From contig NC_088296.1 in the NCBI RefSeq assembly GCF_032854445.1, forward strand, positions 15,301,485 through 15,365,484: DNA of 64,000 bases, given 5' to 3'. Positions within the stretch are counted from its first letter, which is position 1. Each line of letters opens with the position of its first letter. The notes under the pieces are model-generated. The model saw only the letters and a program-made list of their open reading frames with translations, was not told the origin of the DNA and searched no databases. Shown here piece after piece: positions 38,291 through 48,900 of this stretch. The position numbers and the translations under genes are program-made. The DNA is from Liolophura sinensis. Lineage: Eukaryota; Mollusca; Polyplacophora; Chitonida; Chitonidae.

Positions 38291-38468
38291 TAAGAAATTT
38301 ATGCATTTTTACTTTAATTTTGTTTTTTCCATTTGAATCTGTATGAGTCAAATGTTCCAATGGGTCGACATTACTTTTTATATTTGTGATGCTGCACAAT
38401 CGATATATTTCATTCAGTCCATGTAAATGCTTACCAAGTGGCAACATAAACGCCTCTAGCTCCATTTA

Positions 38469-38690
38469 ATTATTATTTATTTGATTGATGTTTTACGCCG
38501 TGCTCAAGAATATTTCAATAACACGATGGCAACCAGTATTATGCTTAGACTAAGCAAGTTGGGCAGAGCCTTAGGAATCCCACGACCATCTGTAGGTAGC
38601 TGACAGACCTTACCGCGTACGATCGGAGAGATAGCCAGCATGAATTTGACTGAATCTCACCGTAATCGCATTGGGTAATTACTGTAACTT
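38469..38690 (-). mobile_element. Old SINE-A in unit B, reversed
   Basis: Paralogue of 34987-35210. It retains GATTGATGTTTTACGCCGTG. Confidence 0.8.
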
Positions 38691-39679
38691 AGTTTTTTTT
38701 TATTTTGGCCATGCTGCACAACCGATATATTGCAGTTGAAAGTAAGCAAAATAGGGTTACATTGGGTTACCAAGCACATCAGAAAAAAATGTCGCCATCG
38801 TTTAAGTCTCTTTCTACCTCTCTTACATTTTGTTTCAAAATGTTGAAATTGAACTGGCACCTTGTACTAGGGACATTTTAAAACATACAGACTAAATGAT
38901 CATACTGTATTATTAGCATACTGCATGCATGTACATAAATTTTTCATAATGTCATATTGTTTGCGCATACTTAAATTTTCGGAACCCATAGCTCTGAAGT
39001 CTAACCTAAAGTCCGAACTCTCTAGTACTGTGGTTGTACTATAATCTGAACTGAATTCATCCAAAAATTTTAAACCATCGACCATATATGATTCCTTGGT
39101 TAATAAGGTATTACTGTACACCAGAGGTGAGAGTAAACGAAATAATATCGTATGACGTACATTACCTATATGGCGTTTGTTTTAAAAAAAAAATTAAAAC
39201 AAACGATTGCTGTGACCCAGTCTTTAATACATTGAGTTTATTTGATTGTTATACATTGTCAATGGATAATCCATGAAAACTTCCTTCATTCAATGAAACT
39301 CACAAAGGGAAGACCAACTGAAAGGCAACACAGATTGCGACACTTCCTTTGTCATCAAGAGCGCATCAGTGTAGGTATAGTATTATTTTTGTCACCATTC
39401 ACTCAATATTTGGTTTCCCGATTAGCATAAGAAAAACGTACTCGAGGAGGTTAACAATTGAGCAACATTGTAGTAAGAGTCATATTTACCTTTTGGCTTT
39501 TGTTTGAAAATAACTTTAAAGTGGTTATTTCATTTTCTTTTCCTTCCGTACGGATAACACATTGTAACATAAATGAGACGAAGACACACTCAAAAGCAAA
39601 AATGATTACTGAATTATAATTCAGAAGAGATCACATTCAGTGGGTAGTTTGTTTCTACATGATTCCTCCATCAAATAAC

Positions 39680-40000
39680 ACCCACTGAGGGAAGACCGAC
39701 TCTAAAGACTCGCTTCATCCAACAACTGCCACTGAGGGAAGACCGACTCTGAACACTTCCTTCATCCAACCATACCTGCTGAGGGAGGACCGACTCTAAA
39801 GACTCGCTTCATTCAACAATACTTACTGAGTGTAGACTTACTCTTAACACTTCCTTTGGCAAAAAAAAAACCCGCTGAGGGAAGACCGACTCTAACACTT
39901 CGCCAACACTTCATCAAACAACTCCTACTGGAGGAAGATTGACTTTGAACACATCATTTGTCAAGAACGCTCGCGGAGAGAAGACCAACTTTGACTTAAT
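39680..40000. repeat. 46-bp repeat array upstream of copy C
   Basis: Same core (CTGAGGGAAGACCGACTCT) in about six units, the last degenerate. Confidence 0.85.
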
Positions 40001-40101
40001 GTGCTTAGAGAGGTACTTCCTTTATTTTCATATGTTAACAGAACGACCGCATGGCTTGGCACCCTGAGGTGTGGATTGCCATTATACTAAGTAGTTTTGG
40101 G

Positions 40102-40111
40102 TATTAATAAG
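40102..40111 (+). promoter_or_regulatory. TATA-like box of copy C
   Basis: TATTAATAAG, one base different from copies A and B, 130 bp before the ATG. Confidence 0.5.
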
Positions 40112-40231
40112 AGATCTCTCCATCTAACTGTCACAGTAACGGTTCCGTTGGAGACTCAAGAAGTCAGAAAAGACGATTTTAAAAGCAGGGCAGTGTTTTC
40201 GGAATTTTCAGAAAGACGCTTTTCTGTATCC

Positions 40232-40876
40232 ATGACTACCTTAACCGTTGCGATGGAGAATTCAACAGATGTTATTGACATCAGAGCCGTGGCTTCAGAG
40301 ATGATGTTTAATCTACAATGTCACAAGAAACTGGTAGATTATGTGAAACGATTGGGTGAGTAGTTTTTATATTGCTAACATTTTCCACACAATACAAGCG
40401 TTCACTATCCAGAAATTCTTTAAAATATACTGCACGTATCATAAATATTACAGATTAAATTATTATAATGTAATAATTAGTGCATTTGACAAGCGTTTAT
40501 TAAGCCTTTAGCGTTTAACCTGTTAATATTTTTTTTCTTGTATTTGTTGATCATAGGTTTACATTTGAATGAATGCGAGGAGAAATTGAACCGTGTGACG
40601 TCATCAGGAAACATGGCTGCCTCTCAGGTGTATCTTCTCCGAATGCAAGTTACCAAGGCCACAAAAGAAATGTACGAGTTAGCATTAGAAAAGAAGTGGA
40701 ATCAAGTCAATACCATGGCAACGCGTGCTATGAGGCAAATGGGGATCGCGAGCAACACCAACCACGAGCCAAATGAAGGGATGTCCCATAATAGATCTCA
40801 ATTTCCTGCCAGACATTACGACACATCCAGTGTGTTTTTGCGAGACTTGGCAGTTCACCAAAGTAGATGCGTGTGA
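40232..40876 (+). CDS. Copy C: two-exon helical protein, 147 residues, intact
   Basis: Exon 1 40232-40355 and exon 2 40557-40876, same phase and length as copy A. Differences from A are few and mostly conservative (for example METS/MENS, MMYN/MMFN, LADY/LVDY, RIQV/RMQV, MGIV/MGIA). The shared Cys residues (QCHKK, ECEEK, SRCV end) are kept. AATAAA lies at 41066-41071. Two intact copies that differ mostly by conservative changes suggest continued selection, which a dN/dS test could confirm. Confidence 0.7.
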
Positions 40877-41169
40877 AACACGTTTTCTTCAACAATGTAT
40901 TTTGGATAGTGCAAATCATCTGTTGCTATATAAAAAGGCTGTAAATGCATTCGGCTACTTTACTGCTGTATAACTGTATATGCTTTTAACAATTTATATT
41001 CTCTTTGGGGAACTAGTGCTTTTTTGTACTTTGGAATATAAAAAAGTTTTATGGCAATGTAAAAAAATAAAACAAAATTGGTGTAAACAGGTCACAGTAT
41101 TTTGTTCTATTGTATTAATTGACAAGTTATTTCATTCAATTACACCCACAAAGGTTAGACCCACACTTC

Positions 41170-41327
41170 ATTCGTCATCAACACCTGTTGACGGAACACC
41201 GACTATGAACACTTCCTTTGCTGAGGGAACACCTACTCAACATTTCCTACGTTCAACAATACCCGCTGAGGGAAGACCTACTCAACGTTTCCTACGTCCA
41301 ACAATACCTGCTGAAGACCGACTCTGA
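41170..41327. repeat. Repeat array upstream of copy D, diverged
   Basis: CTGAGGGAAGACCTACTCAA and related units, with CGTTTCCTACGTCCAACAAT. It keeps the core of the 46-bp repeat, so the array is older than the A-B-C expansion. A frame through it reads PAEGRPTQRFLRPT, which is repeat translation and not a gene. Confidence 0.75.
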
Positions 41328-41407
41328 GGACATTTTCTTGGCTGCCTTACAATTTTAAACGCAGACTGTCGATTGGTGCACGTAGGTTACATCCAACAAA
41401 CTTTGAC

Positions 41408-41415
41408 TATATAAA
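41408..41415 (+). promoter_or_regulatory. TATA box of copy D
   Basis: TATATAAA, 148 bp before the copy D ATG. Confidence 0.55.
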
Positions 41416-41555
41416 GGGGAATCTCTGCATAGCATATCACAAATCGTTTGACGAAAGATTGAAGCAGTCGACCCTAGAAAACGGTGATTTTAGATTTGGC
41501 AAAAGATATTCAACGTAATAGTCTCACAAATTTTTGTCACGCTCTATTGGTATTC

Positions 41556-42300
41556 ATGATTTCCTTAACCGTTGCTATGGAGAACTCCGCAGACGTCATT
41601 GACATCAGAAGCGTCGCTTTAGAGTTGATGTTTAACCTACAATGTCACAAGAAACTGGCAGATTACGTCCAACGGCTAGGTGAGTAAATCAGTTATATAC
41701 AGCCGTGTTTCGACCACTGTACGCTGTTTGGCTAAGGCAAAAAGGGCAACAGAGGGGAAAAGTGAGCGTCAGTAAGAGAACTAGAATATAGGCTAAATTC
41801 CATGACAACTGAATGATTGTTAGATGTAGAAGTTGTATAAAATTTGGAGTTTACCGAGTCGCAAATTAATCAAGACTGCAATCACAGAATGTACATGCAT
41901 ATAGAAAATGCAGCATGTATCATTAAACTAGCATTTCACTTGGTAACCGTTTATTTCCTTTTTTAACATCTTAAAAATATCATTACAACTCGCATTACAA
42001 CTGAATGAATGCGAGGAGAAAGTAAAACGTGTGACGTCATCAGGAAGCATGGCTACCACTCAGATGTATCTGCTTCGCATCCAAGTTACCAATGCCACAA
42101 AAGAAATGTACGAGTTAGCATTAGAGAAGAAGTGGAAGAAGTGCTATGAGACAAATGAGGACGGTAAGCAGCAACACCAACCAAGAGCCAAGCGAAGGGA
42201 TATCCCACAATACATCTCGAATTCCTGCCAGACATTACGACACGTCCAATTTGTGTTTGCGGGACCTAGCAGATCACGAGAGTAGATGCGTGGGAAACAC
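41556..42300 (+). pseudogene. Copy D: diverged, broken member of the gene family
   Basis: Exon 1 (41556-41679, donor GTGAGT) is open and encodes MISLTVAMENSADVIDIRSV and onward. The exon 2 homology starts near 42000, but the acceptor AG present in A-C (CATAG|G) reads CTCG here. A deletion of 20 bases after AAGTGGAA (near 42136) shifts the frame. The rest of the family sequence (MRQM...NTNQEPSEG...RHYDTSN) continues in another frame to about 42293. AATAAA lies at 42578. The copy is probably non-functional unless an alternative acceptor is used. Confidence 0.7.
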
Positions 42301-42399
42301 GTTTTGTTCAACAATGGAACGCTGCTACATAGCAACTTGTATTCATTTTGTATACTGTATCATTAGAAACTGGATATAGTCTACATTTATACACGACTA

Positions 42400-43690
42400 C
42401 ATTTGTGCTTTTAAAAAGTTTATAGCAATACCCTCGAATGCTTTCTTGCTAATAATCAAGCGGTGAGCAGAAGAACCAATATAAGCTTGATTATATGGTT
42501 GATTACGTTTCACTATTTTGCAATATTTATAGACTCATATACCGCATGAGAAACGTGTAATTCATTGATGATGGAAAAATAAAGTGTTGAAATCAAAATT
42601 CGCTTTTCACAGTCATAATGCGCATGTGCATTGCTGTGTTACGTCAAACATACGAGTGGAAACTTGACATGTCCACACGGGGATTACCACACCTGGTTAT
42701 ACACTTAATAGTAATCCCTTTATGTCTAAGGTCAATAGGTAATGAGTGTGAACAAGGTTATATGGCTATATACGTAAGCCAGTTAACAGCGAAAGCTATG
42801 GTCTTGGGATATTAACGACTACAGCTGATCAAGTAACAAGCTTAGTTGTACCAGGGGGCTTATGCCACTTAAGTGTAGAATTGACGTATTCATGACATTA
42901 AGTTAATTAGCACTTCAGCCTGGGCAACCTAAAATATATGCGATCCAGGGTTTCGTGTGGATATAAATATATTGCTTACATAAAAATAAATAAATAAATA
43001 TAAATTATAAATAATTATAATAAATATAAATATATATTTATTATTTATAAATATAAATAATTATATAAATATATAAGCTACCATCACCATACATAAATGT
43101 GAAGCTATCATGACTTCACAACGTTTTGACCACATTCACAACATAGGCCTACGCAGTTGTTTGGAAATGGTGGTCATGGCAGACGTTGAGTTGAGGTACA
43201 TCTTTGAGTTGAAGCTGACAAAAAGCCAGGATAACGTAATAAAATACATGAAAATTCAAATTTATGCAAACGTTCTAGAAATCCTACCCTGTTGCATTAA
43301 TTATGGTCTACATAGGCCTATATGGGAAATAAGCGACCTGCGGCTACATGATGTATGTAGGCCTCTTAGGCCTATAGAAAAAAAATAATCCCAGATGTAT
43401 GTGTTATCAGGAATATTAAAAAATTTACTGCAAATTTAGGAAAATGAAGAAAACACAATTTTTGTTGTTGTTCTTGAACCAGCTATATGCGGATGACCGG
43501 CTGCACTTCCTGCAGACTTTTAATTCAAACTTTTATCACTATTGATTAATTAATCTTATTGATTTGTCTTCATTTACACCCAGAGGTACTCAACACAACG
43601 CACTGAAAATGTTATAAGCAAGACGGGCCGTGGACTGAATAACATGCATGACATGATACACTGGCGAAGCAGAGCGGTTGACTGGCAACA
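42400..43690. other. Intergenic, AT-rich
   Basis: Includes an ATAAAT-rich block at 42985-43076. No gene recognised. Confidence 0.5.
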
Positions 43691-43724
43691 GTGTACCACG
43701 TGACCAAAATAGTCTTTCAAGATG

Positions 43725-43735
43725 GCGGCTTACAG
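43725..43735 (+). promoter_or_regulatory. AAGATGGCGGC promoter motif
   Basis: AAGATGGCGGC is the classical YY1-type core promoter motif in animals. The ATG inside opens a frame of only 12 codons. It is a candidate 5' end of the coiled-coil gene, whose first coding exon starts with 5' leader at 45995 (inference). A possible donor (GGGGTAAAC) lies near 43912. Confidence 0.4.
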
Positions 43736-44183
43736 GGGAGTGCGTTCTGCGGTCGGTTAATGCAAAAATGGCTTCAAAATGACTCTAAATTGCTGAACAT
43801 AATTTCTACATATTAGGCAAGTGTAAATTAACCATTGAACTACTTATGTGTGCAGTCATATTGTTTGGGAATGTCGGTCTAATATACTAATCTTCCCGGA
43901 AATGGCAAAGGGGTAAACTTTGTTTACATCGGTGTTGTTGTTGCATGTGTAATCTGTATGAAAGATGTCAGATTCCAATACCGGACATTCAACCTGTATG
44001 AAAATTTATGTTTGTCCTAAATTTTACGAATTGAGAAGTTGTCCATCTAGACTTGACTTACTTAGATTTAGCGTTACAAGGCATTTATCATATAATCTCA
44101 GCTAGCCGACCATGTAAATTTAAAAGACATAGCTGGGGCACGCTTTTCTCTCATCCCTCTGTAAAAAATACTGTGGGGATGAT

Positions 44184-44548
44184 AGTCTGAGATTGCTCTG
44201 ACGTTAAGTTCGGCAAAATTTTGTTCAGTCCTACATGGCTTTAAACCTGCGTCAGGGTGCACTCCATTTAAAAAAGCTGATGCAGTAGTGTGGAAGCTTG
44301 TCACAGCGCCTGACACCGAAATTATCCATCAGATGCCTCTCCTTGACCCTAAATTTACAATCACACATGTTCCTTACCTTTTTGTCTGCTGATTTATCGC
44401 AAGCACAACATAGATAGACTGTATCTTTAGTAATGTCCAAAGCAGTAGTGGTATGACAACCGTGACACATACGTTTAATGAACTGGTTTGAGGCCATCCT
44501 TGGACAAACAAAATTTTGCCTAACCTAACGTCAGAGCAGTCTCAGACT
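44184..44548 (-). mobile_element. Internally deleted DNA transposon with about 47-bp TIRs
   Basis: 44184-44231 and 44502-44548 are inverted copies with few mismatches (AGTCTGAGAYTGCTCTGACG and GGCAAAATTTTG). Immediately inside the right arm a minus-strand ATG (44497) opens a Cys-rich frame (MASNQFIKRMCHGCH, then YLCCACDKSADKK) with GTAAGG after it. This looks like the zinc-binding start of a lost transposase. The family is not identified. Confidence 0.5.
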
Positions 44549-44651
44549 GTGGGGGATGAGATATTTGTAATTACCATGGAATTGTATTAAAACACAATTT
44601 GTTTTTTGTTTGTTTTTTTTTTTTTCAAAATAACCATGGTCAGTCAATTTT

Positions 44652-44963
44652 GTGAGTGAGTGCTTTGGGTTTAACGTCGTACTCAACAATTTTTCAGTCA
44701 TATACAAGCCCCCTTGTCGCAGGACGGATATTCCACCGCTCTTTTATCTAGTGCTGCTTCACTGAGAAGACTTACCGAAGGCAAGTAAGCCGCCCCGCCC
44801 GAGACATTATACTGATACGGGTCAACCAGTTGCTGCACTATCCCCTTCATGCATAACGCCAAGCGAGGAAGTTACAATTTCCTCTTTTAGAGTCTTAGGT
44901 GTGACTCGACCAAGGATTGATCCTGGATCTATTGCTCCCGATCTGTGCTATCTGGGTCGGGTC
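44652..44963 (-). mobile_element. SINE-B, near full length, reversed
   Basis: Tail (GTGAGTGAGTGCTTTGGGTT) to head (ATTGCTCCCGATCTGTGCTA). The anticodon-arm part of the head is shortened. Confidence 0.9.
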
Positions 44964-45595
44964 AATCAGTTTTGTCTCTCTACACCAACACACATGTGCT
45001 TTGACTGGGGAAAAATCTCTGATTGGAATATGAACTGTTTATTGGGTGTGAGGGAGGGCAATTTTTTTTTTTTTTTTAGTTAAAGCTTACATTTGCTGAA
45101 TTATTTGCAAAAATTGATTTTATACACATGTATGTATGTTGACATATTTGTTTGGTAAAAAAGTCCTACTGTATCATGTGACCTGTCAGAAATGTTACGC
45201 AGCTATTGCAGGGTCACATTTACTGTAAAATGGGCTTCTGAAAACTGTGTCCCAAGAAGTTATTTAGAGTACACAAATGAAGGAGAAAACTGAGGAGGAG
45301 AATATTTGTAAAGTTGAGAAATTTCTAAACGTAAGAGGTGTCCTTTGTGCCTCGATCTGGGACATGCGGAGACAAGTGACCTTTATATTAATGTCAAGAA
45401 AGTTTGCCTAACATTTTTCACGATGATACGGTAGGACTGTATTACGTTCAATGACAAAAGAGTGCGAAATCGAAAATCTGCCATTTTCATCCATTTAAAA
45501 TCTTTCTGTACTGCAGTCAGTACTGTAAAATGATTAGTTGGTGAAGACTTCTGTGAAATGATAAGTTTAATTTACTTCAACTTGGGTTAATTTGT

Positions 45596-45639
45596 AACAA
45601 TCCAAAGAAAAAAAATGCATTTTTTTTCTTTGGATTGTT
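45596..45639. repeat. 44-bp perfect palindrome
   Basis: AACAATCCAAAGAAAAAAAA and its exact reverse complement flank the central TGCA. It can form a hairpin of 22 bp without a loop. Confidence 0.9.
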
Positions 45640-45994
45640 GTAAATTTAAGGTATGAAGGTTGGTTCTGAACCGCAGATCAACTGTTTGTAAGCTATACAT
45701 AATTATTCAGAAACGATGTGCACTATTCAAAGAAGCTGAATTGCACTGCTTGGAATATAAATAATGAAAGTGAATTGAAGCAAATAAAACTAATTACCAG
45801 TATTTTCAAATGTCATATACTTGATGAAACTTCTGTTTATGTTTGTTTGGTTTTTATTTTTTATTTTTTCTCTGTATTATAACTTATTATTGTTGTCATG
45901 TGTTGTGAATTATTTTATTTATTTTACATTTTTTCTTTGTTCAGTAAGACATCTGCATGTGCTGTAAATAAATATCTTGTCTGGTATGTTTTAG

Positions 45995-48900
45995 TAGGGT
46001 GAGACAAGAGACTAAGGAAAGCATCACAGGGCAGTATGTATTACGAGGGGACTATACAAATTGTGGATCGGGGTGATGCCCCGGCCCTGGAGGTCATTGA
46101 CAGGAATGCCAGATCTCTTGCTCAGAGAGCCGCAGATGAGACCCAGGAGGAACTGAAGAGGGTCTTGTCCAGGGTGGACAACGTAAGCAGTATATTTAGT
46201 GTGAATGATGTAAAAGAAAAGACAACACTAGACCAAATTTATGTATTTGTATACTTCTATAAAGTATCACACAAGAAGTTTTATTAAACAAAGCATAACT
46301 TTCTGGTTTTGTGAGGTTGCACAACTGAGATATCTCAGTTTAATGTAAGAAAAATCACACAAATCCAAAAAGTGCTGACAGGCTATCAGTTTTGTTCATT
46401 TATTAATATATTTGATTGGTGTTTTACATCGTACTCAAGAGTATTTCACTTATATGACGGGGACCAGCATCATGGTGGGTGGAAACTGGCCAGAGCCCGG
46501 GGGAAACCCACAACCATCCAGTTTGCTGGCAGACCTTCCCACATACGGTCGGAGAGGAAGCCAGCATGAGCTGGACTTGAACTCACACCGACCGCATTGG
46601 TGAGAGGCTACTTGGTCATTACGCTACGCTAGCGCGCTAACCAACCTATCAGTTTTAATCAATCAGGCGCGAGTTATTTCTATAAAGTGAGGATGAAGCT
46701 GCTTCTACTTATGTCGCCCAGATCTACTGTAGTATTTTGCCACCCTCTTCTTAGCCTAACTTAGGCTATATTGTTTGTTCTCTTTTCAGATTCTTTAAAG
46801 TAACTCAAAAATTACTCCAACAATTAGGATGTAAGTTACAGAATGCATGACGGTCGCTTTTGCCTGTTTCATGTACATGTAAATGGTATTGGGCAGGGTC
46901 TACCAGCAATCTCTTAATTTGATACACATATATTGCCAAATGTATTTTATTTTACAACATTTTTTTTTTATTTTATCCATCATTGAGTGTTCTTATGCGT
47001 AATAAAATTACGTGATGGTACTTTTTTGACTATTGCAACTTTACCTTCATTACCAGTCCTCTGGTCTAGTTATTTGCAAGAACCTTCTAAATCTGTTTGA
47101 TATTTCCAGCATTTTTATGTTTGTAATTGAGCTTCATTTTCTATACTTTATTTCAGATCTATGGATCCTATGAAAGCTTTAATGCTATGGAGACCACATT
47201 AAACTCCAGCCTGGAATATGTGGATGGGATAGTGAGTCACTATGTCTTTACTTTTAGTTTAATTCATCTTTCTATTTTTGTTGCGGGGACCTCCGTGGCT
47301 CATTTGGTTAGCGCGCTAGTGCAGCGTAATGACCCATGAGCCATTCACCAATGCAGTCGCTGTGAGTTCAAGTCCAGCTCATGCTGGCTTCCTCTCTAGC
47401 CATAAGTGGCAAGGTCTGTCAGCAACCTGCGGATGGTCGTTGGTTTCCCAGGGCTCTGCCTAGATTCCTCCCACCATAATGCGGGCCACTGTTGTATAAG
47501 TGGAATATTCTTGAGTACGGTGTAAACCACCGATGAAATAAATAAATAAAATGTTTGTTGCTGTGATATGGCTGAAATATTGTTAATGTGGCATTAAACA
47601 ATAATCATTCATTCATTCTTTGTATATTTTGGTCAACATTAACTACAATATTAAAAGAGGATATATACAGAGATTTTTGACAAAAAATTTATATTTGCCA
47701 ATTAAATCAAATTTTCTCTGTTCCACCAACAATAGCACAAATTACTCTCTAAATGACCTAAAATTTTACACACAAACATGCATTTTTGAAGGCAAATAAA
47801 GGTCACAAAATATTATTTTTGGTGCTGAAACTTTTCCACTAGAATATCATCCCATGTTCCAAGCATGTCGTGGGTGAAATTCATGGTCATTTAGGGTATC
47901 GCTTTTACATAAATGTCAGACTATATATGGTGTAAATATGATTGTAAAGTTAAAATACAACCTGATTTGGAAGTTTTAGGATCTTCATTACAGATTTTGA
48001 ATGGTAACATGCACAGACGAGGCTGATATTTTGATACGTAATTATTTGGGCTATTCTAAAATAATAAGAAAAGAATCAACTAGATTTGTGCTGATCGATT
48101 CTTTGCCAAAAATCTCAGATATAGCCTCTTAATAATGAACACATGTAGAGTTATTGTGAACATAGATCTAGCCTCGATGGGCTTGTTTTCTTAACAGCAC
48201 CGCACCATCAATCAGCTGCCTAAACTGAACATGAACGATGTGACCAAAGCTACGCAGCCATTCAAAGTGCTGTGAAAATCTTTACCCAAAGCTTTCCTCA
48301 TTTATTATGTTTAGAATTTTTGATTCTAAACATATGGCGTTTTGTGGCAGAAGTTAAAGTCTTTGCCTGGGTGAGTCGTTGTTTAACCTAGTTGTTTATT
48401 TCTTTCCCTCTGTTTGCAGCAAGAGCTTGAAGAGATACTGAGGGACCACATTAAAAAGAAAAAGGTATAATTTATTTGCCCCTGCGATTGATTACAAAAG
48501 TCCATGTATAAAGGTGCTCATATTGTATCACTTTTGAAGGAGGTCTGTTAATTAAAATTGTTCCCTAACTGTGCCACTCTTGGGGTATAAAGGTGATTAA
48601 GTGTCTGTTAAGGTACCCATGTGATGTGAAAGTGGTAGAATGGAAGTGGGCTGTGTTCTAACATGTCAACTGATAAGAGGGGTGTGCCTTTCAATCATTA
48701 TCTAACACAAGATGCAGGTTCGGAAATGCCCCTTGCTGGGTGCAGAATTGGTGGATTCCCAGCTTTATGCTGCTTGAGGGTTTTCTGACAATATGCAGTT
48801 TATGATGCTTGCATGGCCGTTGACCGAAGACCACTGGCCTTTCTTCCAGTAAAATGGTGTGCATGTCTGTACAGTGTACATGACCTGTGGGAAAGTTTAT

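Larger units (their letters stand above)
35761..39247 (+). repeat. Tandem unit B
   Basis: Starts at the same point (CATTGTCAATGGATAATCCA) as unit C and has the same order of elements. It is about 3.48 kb long. Confidence 0.85.
39248..41091 (+). repeat. Tandem unit C, 3'-shortened
   Basis: Matches B through the gene and its polyadenylation region to GTGTAAACAGGT at about 41090. The 3' flank with MITE and SINE is absent and unit D starts instead. Confidence 0.85.

Noticed and set aside
38900-39121. 73-codon minus-strand frame
   Set aside because: The duplicated counterpart near 35420-35640 has a stop in the same frame, so there is no selection on it.
40980-41327. 115-codon frame with PAEGRPTQRFL-type repeats
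   Set aside because: It runs over the 3' end of copy C and the upstream repeat array of copy D. The frame is not kept in the arrays of A-C.
46182-46287. Continuation of the first coding exon beyond 46182
   Set aside because: The frame stays open by chance to 46287, but a good GTAAGC donor at 46183 and the in-phase exon at 47157 explain the gene better.
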